64,000 nt of DNA. It comes from Trichopria drosophilae. Taxonomy: Eukaryota > Arthropoda > Insecta > Hymenoptera > Diapriidae. This document shows, piece by piece, positions 47,690 to 59,199 of the stretch. The stretch is taken from assembly GCA_030407085.1 (NCBI GenBank), contig CM059582.1, forward strand, positions 68,157,501 through 68,221,500. The letters are read 5' to 3'. Below the pieces are notes generated by a model. The model worked only from the letters and a program-made list of their open reading frames with translations, ran no database searches and was not told the DNA's origin. Within the stretch, counting starts at the first letter, position 1. Every line of letters begins with the position of its first letter. The position numbers and the translations under genes were made by a program.

Positions 47690-50600
47690 TTATGCTTTGT
47701 ATCCAAAAGGAAGCGAATATCTAGTCGAAATGTGACGCCTTTTTTTTAAAACTATTTTACATGTTTTTTCTTCTTTACGCGTTACAACTTCGTGAATTTC
47801 GGTTCGCCGTATCGCAATGAATCGAATTTTTATTTTTTGTGGGGTAGTAGTAGTGGTAGAAGTAGTACTATTATAAGTATCATTTGCCATAATTAGCTGA
47901 TAAATCGAATCGAAATTGATTTTATTTCCATTTTCGTAATTTAACGAAATCCCCTTGACCTTGCACGTATCGGAGTATTTCCCGTTATTAGTTTGTACGC
48001 GATAAGCATAAAATTTAGGACCTCCCGAGATAAAAGTCTGAATGTAAGAACCTGGACCGTAAACCGCTAATTCATCAGTCAAATCTCCGAGAAAATTCCC
48101 GAGCTGTGGGTCGTATTCTTTGGCTGATGTGTGCCCGCCCGATAAGTAAATTACCGAGTCGGTATCAAAATAAAGTACGCGACGGTCCAATTTTTCTAGG
48201 TAGCTGTAGAGTTTCAGGCGAGCTTGAGCTGTCGTGTAAGCTGCTAACACAACGTTTGTGCAGTTTGACGATGACGATGTTTCAACCCTGTCAACCCAAT
48301 TTAGAAATAAGACTTTTTCGTTAACGGGGAGAATACGCGTGACCTCTTTCGTAACATCTGAAAAAATGTCGAGTAACTCTTCTCGAGTAGTAATGATCTC
48401 GGTTCGCTGCAAATTTTCGCGCTGACAATTCCCCCAAAATGAATTTAAGCATAACTTGGCGACCGAACGTAACCCCGGGTTTTTTAAAATATTATTTTTG
48501 TCCAGTTTTATTCCTTCAGCCCGTTCATACGATTCTATGTACAAGTTTTTTGACGTTTCGTCTATACACTCTGCCGGCCATCCGCTTGCTTCCTGTTTGA
48601 TTTTTAAAAATGTATCGATGTAATCTTTAAATAGGCCTCCTTCTTGTGTTTGTGGATTATACTGTGTTATTTTGTACTGCCAAATTTCTAATATTTCACG
48701 AACGCGGTATCCTTTTTGAATGGCTTTTTTTAACTCGTCGGGTACCCACGTCCCTGTCAATATTCGGTCGGTTTCAGCGTCGTGTGTACAGTCGGTTTGC
48801 GATTCATTCTCGCAGCAGCTTCTACAAAGGGGGAACAACAAGCGAGAATTCATTTTTACCGGAAGGACTGCATGATAAAAATTTCTGGGTGGTAGTATTC
48901 TACACATAACAAGTCCTTCGACCCCGTCTAAACTAATAGGCTCTTGCAGACTCTCGATTGTCGCGCATTCCTGTCCGACATAAACGGTAGGATGACCTAC
49001 GGGAAAACGACCGGTTTGACAAATGTAAGGGTACAGTGAACAGACATCTACGTATTTGATTTTTTCGTCATTTTTAACGGTATAGTACGTTGCCGTATTA
49101 CCCGTCCGTCCGCCAAAAAATGCGTCTCGGGGATCTAAGATTTTGTACGTTGCCATAGGATGGTTATTGACATAAGCAGCAAGTTCCGCATCTGTTCGTT
49201 TTTCATGGTTGAAATCACACTCCCATTTTTCTATGAGAGTATAACCACTTGACCGAATTAAACGCGATATGGATTGTGTATTTGCGTACACTTTGTTAAA
49301 ACTTTCGCCTGTAGCGAAATTTGGTTTGTCTCTCAACTCTGAGAAACACCGTCGACAACCGTGATAAAAACAACCGTGGAATTGAAATACGTGTCCCTTT
49401 GTGGTTTCAGATGTGTCGTTAGCGTCTGGTTGTAAATAGCCATCTACCAGTGGACCTTCGGGAGACAATATTCACGACCACGACCTGCATGCACAGTTTC
49501 ACGACCGTATAACTTCACGCACCAAAGAAGCCACTCTATCGCGACCTTCGATTGACGATTACACCTCCTATAGCTGTTACCCGGAGGTAAAAGACCAATC
49601 GTGTTTACATTCAAAAAATTTTTTCGATATACTCGAGAACACGCGGACGCAATGGTTACGGCTTCACTAAAGGGACAAACGTTACCTTTCTGGATAAATA
49701 TTTTGCGAAAAGCAACACACGCTCTACGCAAAATATCTACATCCATCTTACAGTACGCTTCTATATCGCGTTTCAAGTCGAATACGTCACCTCTCCTAGC
49801 ACATGTGTTGTACCACTTATAAAAGTTGTCCCTTTCGTCAGGAGACATTTGTTGGGGCGTGTAAAACTTAGCATCGGGAAACGGGCCTACGTAATCTTTA
49901 TTTTTTAATGTATTAAAAAGATGTTGGAAGTACCCCTTTTTCGCTACCGTCGGAAGACCAAATGCTTTCGGTAAAGGACTTAATTTCATTTGAAAATAAT
50001 TTAAACTATCTATGAATATTGTATTTTGAAATTCAATTTTTATAATGCTTTTACCGTTCAAGATGACGTTTGGCTTACACGTTTTATTAAAGACTTTTTC
50101 TCGTTCGACTAAATGCCGAAGAAGAAACTGGGAATCAAAACCTTTTGCGTTATGCGCTATACAGACGATTTTAGAAAAAGCAGATTTCTCACGAATCGCA
50201 ATTTCCAACAACTCCTTAACGGGGTCATGTTTAAATACGTATTCGTGCATTCCACAAAAATTGCATATTTGCTCGATATTTGGAGAATCTATGCACTCCT
50301 CGCATACTTGATGCGCTACGCAAAGATTTACAATGTGGAGATTGACCTCAGAATTACCCCGATACGCTTCGTCTTGACGAGTTTCAAAATCGTAAAAAAT
50401 AAATAATATTCGAGGATGATTCCTATTTTTTGACTGTATTATATTGCTTCTACCAATACTACTAATACTACTACTACTACTATTACTACTACTAACACTA
50501 TTAACGTGACTGATTGTTTTGCTGCTACCTGCGTAGTTTGCGGAGGATGAAAAAGAAGAAGAATTGGCTAATGATGCTGACGGTTGTTTTTTTGTAACAA

Positions 50601-52063
50601 TTTGCTGCATGAAGCAATGCTGGTTCAGATCGTGTTGAATTTTGCAGCGTTTGCATTTTCCAAGCCCGCACACATGACGCCCATATGTAGAATTTATACA
50701 TTTGTGACAATACAAACAAATTTTTATATAATCGCATATGGTGCGCAGCCCTTTCCCTAATTTCGAAAAAGATCCAGGAGCGCGATGTCTACGGAAACAG
50801 TCTGCATTATAAAAATCTCGATTGCAACTATTACAGTGAAACGAATTATCGGATTTTTCACACGCGGACTGTGCGAAACACATGTTGCACGTGTACGGAC
50901 ACTGATGGGAAGTTGGTCGCGCATATCGCTTGTTGCAATGATGACAATATCTTTTATATTTCCCAACCATCTCCATCAAATTTGTAATCATTGAGAAGTG
51001 ATTCGCTTCTGCATGATACAATATGTTTATTGTATCACCGGTGAACACATTGAATTCTCGTCGACCGTCAAATATTAGATCTTCAGACTCGCCGATACCG
51101 TTACTGTCGTATATTACGAGTGCTATATTTTTATTTTTATAATAACGTTGAAATTCCTGAAATTGGAGAGTTGAACATCCATTTTCAGGAATTTGCACGT
51201 TAGCTTCGCGAATAATTCTCTGTGCTTGTTCAAATTGAAGGGTGTTGTGGCTGCAAATCCTTTTCCATATTCCCCGCAACTCATCGGCGGGAATTATCTT
51301 CTTTTGCAAAAACCATTCACCCACTGCAAGCACTCTTGCAAAACAGATGTTATCACTGTTGCTAATAGTAACGATTGATTTGCTTCGAAAAACCGCTTCA
51401 CTAATAATACTATTGTTACCGCGACAACGAGGTTTAGGTTAAAATTGGAAGCACTTTGCGCTACGGAATTTATTACATTAAATACGTCTGCGGCGTTAAA
51501 ATTTGATATTGCACGAAAGGACATACCGGCAGGTTTTGAAAATGTATCGGAATTAAAAGTTAACCCTATCAAGTCCGAATGACTATCCAATTTATTATTA
51601 ACAATATGATCCGTTACAATTTTATAAAGTTCATTTATCGCGTCCTCCAAATAAACGACGGGATTCACATTGTCTGTAGGGGGTATTATTCGAAACTGAA
51701 TTTCGCGACCCGATAGCTGAAACCGCTTATAAAAACGTTCGGAATTATATAGGATATTCAATTTACTTGTATTGTGCGCTGACGCCGTTGAATACGATGA
51801 TGATGCTGATGATGGTGATGACAATAACCCTCTATCTGGAATCGGATTATTCTCTTCTTCTTCTTCTTCCCTCTCGTCGTCAGCATCAGCAGTATATGGT
51901 GCATTGTAGTTGTTGTTGTAACTATTTTGGCTGTCCTCCCTATCGTCATCGTTGTCCTCCTCCTCATTATCGGCTTCGTAAATCCCGATACTACCTGTAT
52001 CGTAACTAGTAGTGCTGATGCTGCTGAAACCACGACCGCTAAGATTTGGAGTCTGTTCTGCAT
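47690..52063 (-). pseudogene. Polinton protein-primed DNA polymerase B, two frameshifts
   Basis: This family B polymerase would replicate the element from a protein primer. The N-terminal segment (52063-51430) is acidic and low-complexity, then has a conserved-looking region (FQLSGREIQFRIIPPTDNVN). Next come cysteine-rich zinc-finger clusters (50930-50640) and exonuclease motifs FYDFETRQD (about 50390), AHNAKGFDSQFLLRHL (about 50140) and YCKMDVDILRRA (about 49740). Polymerase motifs follow: A VDVCSLYPYICQ (about 49040), B KLCLNSFWGNCQR (about 48440) and C YFDTDSVIYL (about 48160). Frameshifts lie near 51430 and near 49465. The first exon-like frame has no ATG and starts right after a TTTTAG acceptor at 52064, so upstream exons probably belong to it. 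Its motifs differ from those of the polymerase at 2588-4743. Confidence 0.92.
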
Positions 52064-52139
52064 CTAAAATCAAAATTCATTATTTATATGATCAGAAAAT
52101 TAATAAGATGTGAAGAGTTTAGAGTAAAACTTATACTTT

Positions 52140-53225
52140 TTACTCTTCTGATGTATCGAAGCATGTAGCGTCGATATACCTCATTACCAGAGGTATACTG
52201 ACGGGTGGGTATACCTCCCCCTGCGAATTTTCAAAAGTGGAGGCAAGCCACCTCGTAACTCTCTGCATCTTGTTACCGTAATCGGTATCATTTTGCACGA
52301 GATGCAGACTCAGTCGCTTATAATAATCTAAAAAAAATATAAAAAAAAACGTAATAAATATTAAATACATTTTTAATCGTCAAATTAATCTTTAAAAGAC
52401 AGTATTAAATTTACCATTATTAATTTCGCTGACGTAGGTCATACACCTTTGCTCCGGCTCATGGTGGGTGAAGTCTTGAAGGGTGGGCTGTCGAAACGTT
52501 GCATTTCCCCCCTCAGGTTACCTTGCGTCAGGTCATCCGCTCTGATGCTGCGTTCGTCATTCGCTGTAAGCGATGAATTATCCGAACCAAGATCGTTCGT
52601 ATTGACAGATAGCGAGTCATCCCACAAACGCTCCAAATCTTTGTAAAAGAATAGAAAAAATATACAAATGCACGAAATTTTTACATAAAAATGCACGAAC
52701 CGAAACGAGAACCATCGCAACGAGTCTTGCCGCACGGTGCGAAGCGAACAAGTTGACACCCCGTTGCAATCGCTCTCGATTAGCCCTTGCTATGCTATTT
52801 GCTTCATACGTATATAAATTATTTCACTTACCTATAACTGCTTGGCATTCATCCAGGATGCTTCGAAAGCGTCGACTGTATCGGTACCCTCGCGAAATCA
52901 GAACATCCCCCGTGAGCCGCATCGCTGTGTCACACCGCACAATCACTTTATCGTAGAGGTTTTTCAAAACGTCGCACTCCAGAGCATACCGTATTATCTG
53001 GCGGAAATCATGGCACAATCGTTCAAACGATTTCCGGTGGGCACTCGCACCATATCGAAACCCGAACAGGTCAATTATCGTCGGATGGGTTGTCCCAATG
53101 AACGATATCATTAGGCAAATTTTTTTTCTTAAAGCCATTGTACGCGCTTCCATTTTTTGTTTTATACGAACCCACGAACTAAAGACAAGTGAGAATTGGT
53201 AACTATGTTCACCAGTTTTATACAT
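52140..53225 (-). CDS. Three candidate exons upstream of polymerase B
   Basis: Exon 1 runs 53225 (or an in-frame ATG at 53153) to 52832, ending TATAG|GTAAGT. A TTTACAAAG acceptor starts exon 2 (52638-52447), which ends CAAAG|GTGTAT. A TTTTTTTTAG acceptor starts exon 3 (52327-52140, TAA stop). Both introns (193 and 119 bp) are phase 1 and join as a G|AT aspartate codon, and the polymerase exon at 52063 also begins AT after an acceptor. The frames stay open exactly between these sites. Likely reading: these are 5' exons of the polymerase gene, and the last donor is damaged. Alternatively, they form a separate short gene. The encoded protein is not recognised: exon 1 is basic with a histidine/arginine-rich middle, and exon 2 is serine/asparagine/aspartate-rich. 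Confidence 0.5.
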
Positions 53226-53229
53226 CTAT

Positions 53230-53991
53230 GATGATTTCGTCGCTGTACCAAAAAACATATTTTTCGCACATAAACCTTTAAATTATTACAAAAACACTAG
53301 TGAAAACAGGTCACTTTTCCTCAAAACTCATGAGAAATCCTTCTATCTCATGTGTTTCCAATAACTTGCGTACTTTATAGTATTTCTTTCCTTTTTCTCA
53401 CCTAATGTACAATACTAATGTGGAAATGTTCACAGAAAACTTAAAAATTATTACAAGCAGCAGATGGAATAGTTCGCTTTTCCCACAAAACGAATTTTAC
53501 GCCCTCACGTGTATTTGACTTAGTTATTCGGAGATTGTAAATATTTATGAGATAGAAGTAAACTACATACTTTATAATTTCCTTCTCCCCGTTTCTAGAA
53601 GGATTTCTAAAAACTGATAATTTTTCTAGATGAAATAAGGTATTTTAATATCAAACATTTGATACATGATTCTACTTACCCATATGTACACATCGTTGAC
53701 CAAAACGTCCTATGGCTCTCTCTCTCTCTCTCTCTCTCTCTTTCTATGTGTATGCGTGTGTGTATGTGCACGATTTACTTATTGTTGTCGATGTAATGGG
53801 TAGTGTATTTAAGCATGAGGAACCGTAAGAAAAGTCCCAGTCGCTTACGCATAGTTAAAAGGGAGGTTTCTGTGAAAAAGTGTGTAGTGGAAAGCTTTTG
53901 ATAAAAATAGTGCACGTGCTCGGAGTAGTGTGTCGATTGATTGATTGACGTTTCTAATAAAAAAGTGAGTGAGTGAAAAATTGGGAGAAAT
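53230..53991. other. Divergent intergenic region of the Polinton
   Basis: Lies between the leftward polymerase gene and the rightward gene set, so it should hold promoters for both. It contains a CT microsatellite at about 53715-53743 and TG-rich sequence at 53746-53770. No gene on either strand. Confidence 0.5.
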
Positions 53992-55140
53992 ATGGAAACT
54001 GATAAAAAACAAATGCCAACTCTAGACCAAAATGGTGAAAATACGGATGACATACACTCCCTCGCTACTCAAACTGTGTATCAAGAAACTCAAAATTTTG
54101 ACGAAGAGACTGATAATGAAGATGAGGTGTCGTTGAAACCATCGACACATTCGTCATTATTCTCTGTCGAAATCGGGGGCAAGATGGCGGAATTAGAAGC
54201 ATATCAATCTCCAAATGAAAAGCGTGCTCACATGTCGCCTATAGTGCAGACAGGTATTCTCAATACACCAGCGTTCCTTTTGTCAACGACGTACTCATTG
54301 AACAAATCATCGAGTAAAAGACTCTGTGTTGGTATGGCACCTACGGATGCAGGTTTATTGAATAAACTTTATGCATACCCGTTGTAAAAATTTATAATAA
54401 CCAATCATCAACTGGACTAACTATACAGTCGGATAGCTGGTCAATGTTCACGAAAGTCATCGACACCGTGTCATCGTATTTTGACGATTCGTATTTCAAA
54501 CGCTCGGCTGCCTTACGCGATACAAAAATAAATGTCAAAGAGTTTAACATACTCTTCACAACGTCGTACGGTGCGAAAGCGGTTCTATTCGAACAAGTCG
54601 CCAGCGATAATAATAATAATGAAAATGGGTTTAGTGATAATGGTAAGAAAGCAGCAGCAGCAACAGCAGCAGTGGCCGAGAATAAGTTTCCCGAAGATAA
54701 AAATATGTTGAAAACACCTGAAAAACATATCGATGTCGAGAGTGCTAACCAGCCACCACCGAGGAGGAAACAAAAGAAGGAAGCATCTGACACAAGAATA
54801 TTGAGAAGGAAAACTTTTACCCCCTCGATCGTAATGCACAAATCTACATTTGACGGTTTGAAAAGAATAGTGATCTGTGTCGAAGAACGAATGAAAATGC
54901 TCAATGAAATTTTCGAAGATGTACAAAAATGTAGATTTCGAATCAAGGATGAAATTCCGAGACATCGTCTTTCACAAAATTTTTGACAATCGGGAAGAAA
55001 TGTGTAATTCCATGAAATCACAAATATCAAAGGCTTTCTTTGCATATAGTTTGTTAAACATAACTGTGTATGAACTTATCGTACAATTCTTAGAAGTAAT
55101 CATCGAAAATACAAAAACCACATTTAATGCTGTACTTTAA
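53992..55140 (+). pseudogene. Unidentified Polinton protein, probably one gene split by frameshifts
   Basis: The first frame (53992-54387) starts with an ATG in GAAATATGG context and encodes an acidic N-terminus (DEETDNEDEVSLK). After its stop, the neighbouring frame is open from about 54366 and through 54986 (SYFDDSYFKRSAALRD, a poly-N/A region and a basic PPPRRKQKK). A third frame takes over at 54904-55140 with a more hydrophobic end. The consecutive overlap suggests one protein of about 370 residues broken twice. I see no jelly-roll capsid signature and do not recognise the family. Its position, first in the rightward set and before the ATPase, is where structural genes may lie. The function is unknown. 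Confidence 0.5.
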
Positions 55141-55804
55141 AATTGACATGTATCATCATTCAAGCTGAAATAAATTACTTTTTAAAGTTTCCACGTCTTG
55201 CCTATGTGTAACCTGATAGCTTTAAGTAAATGTTTCATTCAGAAGGAACACTTCTTCTAAGATGTGCCGCCTTGGTGTTTGATGTTGGAGCGTCGTCGTT
55301 TATTTCTATTTTAGCCTGGTGTGTATGTGCATGCGTGTGTGTGCATGTGTGTACGAATAATATACTCACTTTGCGCATGTATTTATACTTATATACGGCA
55401 ATTTCCGGAAAGAGGATGTAGCCGCATATGTTTCGGATTTTCTGACTTGACACAAATTATACTTTCAATAACTCGGTTTTGATGACGCTTGCAAGCATTG
55501 TCGAAGGGGGCGACACCGGTTAGTCTTGTCAAACGCGGTTTCCCATCTTCGATATTCGCGAAAATTAAGCTCGCGAAAGCCCGGGAGGGGAGCTATTTGC
55601 GCTAAACGAGCTCGCGAAGGCCGCGGTTGGAGGGGAACTTTTCGCGGTAGATAAGCTCGCGAGAGCCTCGGGACGCGCCTCGCCGCCGCCGCCGCGGTTA
55701 TATGAATGTTTTCGCGTTATGTATATTTATCGATATATCCTATTATTATTATTACGACAAATCAGTCACTTACGTCAGATTATCGCGTACAGACGTTTCG
55801 AAAA
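55141..55804. other. Intergenic region with GC-rich repeats before the ATPase
   Basis: AT-rich up to about 55480 with a TG-rich patch near 55320, then sharply GC-rich to 55695. Three copies of AGCTCGCGA at 55568, 55609 and 55654 sit in imperfect units of about 41-45 bp (…GCGAAAGCCCGGGAGGGG…, …GCGAAGGCCGCGGTTGG…). CGCCGCCGCCGCCGCGG follows. Likely a promoter or regulatory patch for the ATPase. Confidence 0.5.
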
Positions 55805-56494
55805 ATGTCGTCAAGTTTAAAAGTCTCTATGGATATATGGTGGAAACACCCCTGGACGTGCCTGATATGTGGCCCTACAGGATGTGGAAAAACAATTTTC
55901 GTGACCAAATTTTTAAAAAATTTACCCCTAATGGCGGATACCTCGTTCGATCGGGTGATTTTTTATTACAGCGAATGGCAAGCTGAACATCGTGATAAAA
56001 TGATTGTAGCTGGTAAGTCAACCGCTGCGCAACTTGGGATCGAATTTCGAGAAGGTTTACCAAACCCTGACGATTACTCAAAGGACAACAACATTAAAAA
56101 GTAGATTATAATCGACGATCTTATGCGCGAATCGTCGAGTAATATAATCATGGATCTTTTTACCAAAGGCAGTCATCATAAAAATTTGAGTGTAATTTTC
56201 ATAACGCAAAATATTTTTCACCAGGGTCGTGGACAGCGCGACATTTCCCTCAATACCAATTACCTAGTTTTGTTTAAAAATCCTCGAGATAGGGCTCAAA
56301 TTCAGCATCTCGCACGGCAAGTATATCCGGAAAATTCAAAGTTTCTTCAAGAAGCTTACAGAGATGCAACTTATCGCCCGCACGGTTATCTTCTCTTAGA
56401 TCTTAAACAAACCACACCGGATGATTTTAGATTTCGTACATGTATATTCCCGGATGAACAACCGCACGTTGCATATGTACCGAGACGTAAATGA
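55805..56494 (+). pseudogene. Polinton packaging ATPase (FtsK/HerA type), one in-frame stop
   Basis: This is a genome-packaging ATPase of the double-jelly-roll virus lineage, which would pump DNA into a capsid. The start is ATG 55805 (MSSSLKVSMDIWWKHPW). Walker A is CGPTGCGKT (about 55870) and Walker B is IIIDDLM (about 56105-56125). A sensor-like region follows (SVIFITQNIFHQG), then RDISLNTNYLVLFKNPRD. The frame is continuous for about 229 codons except for a TAG at 56102-56104, immediately before Walker B. The length and end (HVAYVPRRK) fit the family. Having a packaging ATPase but no visible capsid gene is odd. It is inactive unless the stop is read through. Confidence 0.9.
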
Positions 56495-56639
56495 ACAAAA
56501 GTGAACAAGATTTGAAAAAAAAAGCGATTATTATTTTCAGTATCCGGTTAACCGCGGCGATGGCAGTATCGACTGTTGGAAAACATAATATAACAAAAAT
56601 AATCTCCTCACAATAAATCGTAAAGATAGAAATCCTGCA

Positions 56640-57042
56640 CAAAGAGGATACTGCAGTCTTCCGTGTTTTTCACCCTTTGGAAAAAAATATCTCGCTTTAT
56701 TACACGCTCTGTGTCATGCTGATAAACAACAACGTAAAGCTCTACTGAAAACCGCCGACAAAAAACTCGTTAAATACATCTGCGAGTGTGCGCTCAATGT
56801 ACTGCGAGGTGTTATTTCTTTAAAATCATAAACAAACTTTACGCACGCTTGTCTTGTCTGCGAAGAAAAGGGGTCAAAGAAGGTCTAGACAGATCGGTGG
56901 TGGTGGTAGTACTGGTGGATGCTGTACGTGGAAACGGAAACGACGGCTTCTATTACAAAAAGGTGGAAATTGGATACCGATTCTTTTAGAACCAGTTATC
57001 AGTGCTATTTTCTCAAAATTACTCGGCACCAGCAGTGATTAA
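56640..57042 (+). pseudogene. Small basic Polinton protein with hydrophobic C-terminus, frameshifted
   Basis: The frame beginning about 56640 reads SPFGKKYLALLHALCHAD and LVKYICECALNVLRG to a stop at 56831. The adjacent frame continues with a basic stretch (WKRKRRLLLQKGGNW) and a hydrophobic end (IPILLEPVISAIFSKLLG), stopping at 57042. This pattern of cysteine-containing helix, basic linker and short hydrophobic tail recurs in Polinton-type elements, from memory of the family. It may be a virion core or membrane-active protein, by analogy with small adenovirus proteins (inference). One frameshift near 56830 splits it. Confidence 0.6.
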
Positions 57043-57055
57043 AAAACATTACCTT

Positions 57056-57828
57056 ATGGAATATGCAAAGAAAATGATACTAGTTCCCGAAAGTGAGGTA
57101 CGCGGTGCGAATGACGATAAGAGAACGGCACAAACACCCGGGACGGCACTTTCGAGATTGGACGAGGAATTATCGTATATTCTCCAGGGTGGAAGTAGTG
57201 AGGCGTTTGATTGCGATGATATTTCCACGTTTAAGATTAAAGACGGTGAGGGAGCAAAAATTTTTCATGAACGTGGTAAACTCGCTCGGTACATTCGAAC
57301 ACTCCAAAGATATCTCCATTTTTTCACCAAACAATTATATGGTGAAAAACGAACAAACGTACAGAATGCATAAGATATCAACGGTATTGAAGATATTGGT
57401 CATATCGAGAATGGGGGGGGGGGGGTCAGGAACATCAGCAAAAACAGAATTCGCTAAACAGTGGACATGTAATTTCTAAGACTCAACATGATGAAGCAAC
57501 CTCTAAAGTAAAGGATATGATTCCAAAGACAAATCTGATTGCTATCTCTGAAATTCTGAAAAGTATTCCTATCTCGTATAGACCAAAAGCTTTGAAATTA
57601 CTACTCAACTCAATTTATGAACTCAAAAAAGAGTTTAGAGAGAAATCTAAAAAAAATAGATTTCTGGAGAAAATTATTATGAGACCATTCACAAATTTAG
57701 AAGAAAACCCGGATGCTCCAAAGTTCGCCGAAATTCGATCGAATGAAACGTTCTGTATCTATCATGGACTCAGAGTCTCTGACAAATACACGTGCGCCCT
57801 GAATAATGCCGTAAATTTGCGAGAGTAG
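57056..57828 (+). pseudogene. Conserved Polinton protein of unknown function, broken
   Basis: ATG 57056 (MEYAKKMILVPESEV) opens a frame with a type of N-terminus I recall from Polinton proteins in insects and other animals. It then runs through LSRLDEELSYILQGG and LQRYLHFFTKQLYGEKR to a TAA at 57371-57373. The same frame continues to a G13 run at 57413-57425. After it the protein resumes in another frame (SKTQHDEATSKVKDMIPK ... ISYRPKALKLLLNSIYELKK) to 57828. It therefore has one stop plus a homopolymer frameshift. Function unknown. It sits between the small basic protein and the protease. Confidence 0.6.
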
Positions 57829-57909
57829 CTGATTTCGCAAAAATCCGCTTCTGACGACAACAGCAACAACAACAACAACATAGACAACAATAAAAGTCAA
57901 GATTGGAGT

Positions 57910-58576
57910 TTGCCGCATTCCACCTCGTCGTCGTCGTCGTTATTGTGTGTTTCTGCAGAAACTAGTTTCAGTTTCATCGCCGAAGATTGCAGTTTGGAGG
58001 CGCCTAACAAAATCGCCAATCAATTCGAAACAACTGTTACGATCCCTTCAATACATCTAAGGGCATACGAAAGGCGTGTATCCGGCAGATCTGATTTCTC
58101 TGGTGTGGACGAAACCTGCGGAACTAATCGCTAACACGGACGATAAAACAAAACCAGGTTCGCACTGGGTAGCATTCTACGTTGACAAATTTTCCAATGG
58201 GATCTTCTTTGACAGCTATGGATCACCACCATTCATCACGCATCACATTCTTCGCCTCCGACGCAATTGTAAGACGATCCGTTGGTGCGACAAGTGTCTT
58301 CAGAGCTTTACTTCTTCTGTGTGCGGTCAATATTCCCTTATGTTTTTATAGAATATGTCTAACGGTTATAGCTTATATGATTTTCATCAGAATTTCTCTA
58401 CTGACACTAGAAAAAACGATTACGTCGTGAGCAAGTGGTACGAACAATTTTTAAGAAAATATAGGTATTCTAGAAATAAAAAAAATGATGCATGTATCAA
58501 TTACTCGTTTAATTATGGCGGTCAATATAATAACAAATCTAACCAATCGTGTAAGCTTAAAATATACTATGTTTGA
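57910..58576 (+). pseudogene. Polinton adenovirus-type cysteine protease, broken
   Basis: An adenain-like (peptidase C5) protease that would mature capsid proteins. The main frame (58076-58351) shows the catalytic histidine in GSHWVAFYVD (about 58165), the acidic residue region FFDSYGSPPF (about 58205) and the nucleophile in SFTSSVCGQYSLMFL (about 58310). A TAG at 58349-58351 interrupts the frame. It then continues in the same frame with MSNGYSLYDFHQNFS to 58576, the expected C-terminal part. The N-terminal part is in another frame (57910-58134) and less certain. The H/D/C set is intact, but the protein is not. Confidence 0.85.
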
Positions 58577-58837
58577 ATAAAATACAATGTTTTCTTATTT
58601 TATCCTTGTCCTTCGTATATTTACTAATTTAAAAGACCTCATACATTTTCGACATTCATTATTCTAGTTTGTAATTTTATATTATTTTGTATAGTATAAT
58701 TTCTTGCTTACTTCTTGAATCTTATCTCCCCTCATTTTTAAGATTTTCCTAGAAAATTGCGTCACTCGAACATGCGCCACATGTGCGTTTCAACACCGTA
58801 GGAAATTACAGACTCTCGTTTCGACCTGCAAGAGGAG

Positions 58838-58922
<85 letters not shown>

Positions 58923-59199
58923 TCGACATCGATGTGTTGTGTAGGTAAATATTAATAGACATCATAACAAAAAAAACTATTACAACTAATACGCAGTCCG
59001 TGAGTGGTCGTTGAATCATTACCTACCTCAAATTCTCGATAAAGGGACCCCGTACAGATTCGTTTATGTTCGAGTAGTGACCTCACAACGGCGTTATCAT
59101 TTATTATTATTATTTGTTTATACGTACATTGACTTTAAAGAATTATTATTAATACCTGTCTGACACGAATTACGCAATCATGGGCGATTAGCACAGTCT
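58577..59199. other. Right subterminal region with duplicated TIR sequence and (TA)n
   Basis: 58655-59160 is a diverged direct copy of the inner TIR at about 59215-59520. Both contain CTTGAATCTTATCTCCCCTC, TTCCTAGAAAA, GTTTCGACCTGCAAG and GTGTAGGTAAATATTA in order. A TA dinucleotide run of about 78 bp (58843-58920) sits inside the copy. No gene. Confidence 0.75.

Noticed and set aside
54392..55045. Long minus-strand ORF opposite the unidentified Polinton gene
   Set aside because: The peptide is a mirror of the plus-strand gene with polyalanine/cysteine runs, no start context and the wrong direction for the gene set.
53992..55140. Possible capsid gene of the Polinton
   Set aside because: The length and the low-complexity, basic composition do not fit a jelly-roll capsid, and no motif supports it. 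Left as unidentified.
56102..58351. TAG stops in the ATPase and protease as evidence of stop-codon recoding
   Set aside because: Neighbouring genes also carry frameshifts and a TAA, so ordinary decay is simpler.
58762..59019. ORF with a YIYIYI repeat
   Set aside because: Translation of the TA microsatellite.
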